NCBI RefSeq assembly: GCF_001692325.1
Contig: NZ_LXKN01000070.1
Location: 62,001 to 126,000, forward strand
From: Rhizobium sp. AC27/96
GTDB taxonomy: Bacteria > Pseudomonadota > Alphaproteobacteria > Rhizobiales > Rhizobiaceae
Reading direction: 5' to 3'
Length of the DNA: 64,000 bases
The notes under the pieces are model-generated. The model saw only the letters and a list, made by a program, of their open reading frames with translations. It was not told the DNA's origin and made no database searches. A program made the translations under genes and the position numbers. Shown here piece by piece: positions 62,042 through 64,000 of this stretch. The number at the start of each line of letters is the position of its first letter. The first letter of the stretch is position 1.

Positions 62042-64000
62042 TCATCCGAGATAGGTGCGGGCAAGCAGATCGGAGAGCCGCTCCAGCTCACGCTCCAGCC
62101 GCTGATAGACTTCGCCGGTCATCGTCTCCGGCGTCATGACGGCGAGGCCCGAATGCAGCCGCATGGCTTCCCGATAGAAGGGCGACATCTGGCCGTTGAC
62201 GAAGGCATTCGGCAGTTGCTCCACTTCGCGATGGATCTCGTTCATCTGGAAGAGGATCGAGCGCGGGTTAAGGGGGTCAAGCGCCAGGAGGTCGGTCACC
62301 GTCAGACGTGCCGTGTTGACGTTGTAGCGACGGCGATGGGTCATGACGCTGTCGCCGATTTCAAGCAGCATGTCGAGTGCGCCGTCGGGCGCCTCGGGGC
62401 CGGACATATGGCCGAGAAGCCGGGTCATGTGCAGTCCGCGTTCGATATAACGACCGAGCGACAGGAAACGCCAGCCGGTGAAGCGGTACATGTTCTCATG
62501 CACGAGGCCGGCAAAGCCCGCGAGCTTGCGCAACAGGATCGTCATGGCATGGCTGGCGTCATCGCCATGCTTGACGTTTTCCTTGAAGCGGCGGGCGGTC
62601 TTGGCGAGGTCCGTCAAGGCCAGCCAACCGTCGGGCGAAAAGCGGTCGCGAATGTTGCTGGCCGAGTAAACGGCGCTGTCGATGTTGCGCAGCAGGCTTT
62701 CCGGTACGGCCTTCTCGATGTCTATGTCGATGCCGGCAAGATAGGCGCTGACGTCGGCGAGCAGCGGCTGGCTCGGATCGGCGGCTTCGGCGAAGCGGCC
62801 GTGCCAGGCGCGCAGGATGCGCAGCGCCCCTTCGGCCCGTTCGATATAGCGGCCGAGCCAGAACAGATTGTCGGCGGCGCGGCTCGGCAGGCTGCCCGGC
62901 ATATTGCGGGTAAACGTCTCCTCCGCTGGCAGCAGCGTGTGGGCTTCCACAGGCTTGTCGGAGACGATCCAGACATCGGCGGCCGAGCCACCTGATTGCA
63001 TGGCTATGGCGGCGACATCATCGCCGCTGCCGATACGGGCAAAGCCGCCGGGCATGATCTTCCAGCCGCTTTCCGTGCGGGCGGCAAAGACGCGCAAGCT
63101 CATCGGCCGTGGCATCAGCTTGCCGTTGACCCAGGCCGGTGTCGTCGAAAGGGTAACGACTTCCTGGCCGACCAGCTTGTGGCCGTCGGTTGCCAGCCAG
63201 TCCGAAATTGAATCGCGGGCAGTGCTGCGCAGAGTCGAGCCCAGCACTGATTGGCCGCTGTCATCGAAGAAGGGCATGCAGGAATAGGCGGGGCCGATCA
63301 CCATCTTCTCGATATTGGCGGCGACATGCTCGCGCTCGCCCTTCTGTCCGCACCACCAGGTGGCGATCGACGGCAGCTTCAGCTCTTCGCCGCGCAGATG
63401 CCGGCAGATGGTCGGCATGAAGGCAAGCAGGGCGCGGGTTTCCAGAATACCGGAACCGAGCGCGTTGACGATGCTGACGGTCTGGGCCCGCAGCGCTTCC
63501 ACCAGGCCCGGCGTGCCGATATGGGAGTGCTGGTTGAGCTCCAGCGGGTCGGCGTAGGAGGCGTCCAGCCGGCGCCAGAGCACGCTGATCGGCCGTAGCC
63601 CGGCGACGGTTCGCACCATCAGCTGGTCATTGACGACGGTGATATCCTCGCCCTCGAGCAGCATGAAGCCAAGGTAGCGGGCGATATAGGCGTGTTCGTA
63701 ATAGGTTTCGTTGGCCGGGCCAGGCGTCAGAACGGCAACGCGTCCTTCGCCGCCGCGCTTGCCACCCAGAAGCGCGTCACGAAAGGCTCCGAAGAAGGAG
63801 GCGAGGCGGTGCACCCGGGTTTCGGCATAGATGTCGGAGAAGGCGCGCGTCGTGGCGACGCGGGTTTCGAGCGCAAAGCCGGCGCCCGACGGTGCCTGTG
63901 CGCGATCCGCCAATACCCACCAGTTGCCATCCGGACCGCGTCCGATCTCGAAGGCGAGGAAATGCAGATAGTGGCCATTCGCGGGCTTGACGCCGACCAG
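62042..64000 (-). CDS. Circularly permuted ATP-grasp and alpha-E domain protein (partial, 5' end outside window)
   Basis: The frame stays open to the right edge, giving the last ~652 residues. The N-terminal part is a circularly permuted ATP-grasp domain (VAVLTPGPANETYYEHAYIARYLGF, WRRLDASYADPLELNQHSHIG, LGSGILETRALLAFMPTI), and the C-terminal ~310 residues are the alpha-E helical domain (LPSRAADNLFWLGRYIERAEGALRIL). Such fusions are known and occur with a transglutaminase gene, as here, four bases downstream. ATP-grasp plus transglutaminase suggests activation and transfer of peptide or amide bonds; substrates are unknown. Confidence 0.92.
   Translation of the reverse strand: MVGVKPANGHYLHFLAFEIGRGPDGNWWVLADRAQAPSGAGFALETRVATTRAFSDIYAETRVHRLASFFGAFRDALLGGKRGGEGRVAVLTPGPANETYYEHAYIARYLGFMLLEGEDITVVNDQLMVRTVAGLRPISVLWRRLDASYADPLELNQHSHIGTPGLVEALRAQTVSIVNALGSGILETRALLAFMPTICRHLRGEELKLPSIATWWCGQKGEREHVAANIEKMVIGPAYSCMPFFDDSGQSVLGSTLRSTARDSISDWLATDGHKLVGQEVVTLSTTPAWVNGKLMPRPMSLRVFAARTESGWKIMPGGFARIGSGDDVAAIAMQSGGSAADVWIVSDKPVEAHTLLPAEETFTRNMPGSLPSRAADNLFWLGRYIERAEGALRILRAWHGRFAEAADPSQPLLADVSAYLAGIDIDIEKAVPESLLRNIDSAVYSASNIRDRFSPDGWLALTDLAKTARRFKENVKHGDDASHAMTILLRKLAGFAGLVHENMYRFTGWRFLSLGRYIERGLHMTRLLGHMSGPEAPDGALDMLLEIGDSVMTHRRRYNVNTARLTVTDLLALDPLNPRSILFQMNEIHREVEQLPNAFVNGQMSPFYREAMRLHSGLAVMTPETMTGEVYQRLERELERLSDLLARTYLG

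Overview
The window looks like a chromosomal segment of a fast-growing rhizobium (Rhizobium/Agrobacterium group, Alphaproteobacteria). I infer this from the GC-rich coding sequence, the gene set (glgP-glgB-glgC-glgA-pgm-glgX, the sarcosine oxidase operon, a split-alpha-subunit transhydrogenase next to an aa3-oxidase subunit IV gene, an HWE kinase, an alphaproteobacterial ornithine decarboxylase leader) and several palindromic intergenic repeats of rhizobial type. No tRNA, rRNA, CRISPR array, insertion sequence, integrase or phage gene was found. The segment reads as ordinary, densely packed chromosome.

Layout. 1-5.3 kb: the end of a ribose-type sugar ABC transporter (ATPase, permease, binding protein) closed by a strong terminator, then a TIM-barrel isomerase and a Gfo/Idh/MocA dehydrogenase, probably one sugar or polyol catabolic locus. 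5.4-14.8 kb: DoxX, GH1 beta-glucosidase, FMN reductase, a CHASE4-GGDEF-EAL protein, tRNA hydroxylase TrhO, an overlapping CYTH-CHAD pair, KDPG aldolase and two membrane-associated small genes. 14.8-20.9 kb: a NicO metal transporter with its DUF1007 partner, a LysR regulator, ornithine decarboxylase behind a long structured leader, a GNAT enzyme and serine acetyltransferase. 20.9-24 kb: a His-rich CobW-type zinc GTPase coupled to a WD40 protein behind a candidate Zur box, and a creatininase-family amidohydrolase. 24-28.9 kb: MarR and LacI regulators, a 2-hydroxyacid dehydrogenase, a class C26 amidase and an orphan TRAP binding protein.

29-41.4 kb: a membrane GGDEF-EAL protein with a broken GGDEF site, a FeeM/LuxI-like acyltransferase with a perfect CtrA box just before its start, cytochrome aa3 subunit IV, pntAA-pntAB-pntB, an HWE histidine kinase, an FAD oxidoreductase, a TPR lipoprotein, rpsU and two small unknown genes. 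41.6-47.2 kb: soxB-(DUF2511-like)-soxD-soxA-soxG, the heterotetrameric sarcosine oxidase, with an unexpected secreted-protein gene between soxB and soxD. 47.4-59.5 kb: a small membrane protein, a MaoC hydratase, and on the minus strand the glycogen operon glgP-glgB-glgC-glgA-pgm, with glgX after a repeat cluster. 59.7-64 kb: a TadG-like von Willebrand protein and the end of an ATP-grasp/alpha-E plus transglutaminase operon that runs off the window.

Most interesting leads: the ornithine decarboxylase leader, where upstream open frames are chained by stop/start overlaps into the decarboxylase; the candidate Zur-controlled CobW-WD40 pair; the CtrA-box acyltransferase; and the foreign-looking gene inside the sox operon. 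Start codons were moved from the longest frame wherever a Shine-Dalgarno sequence or family alignment supported a later start.
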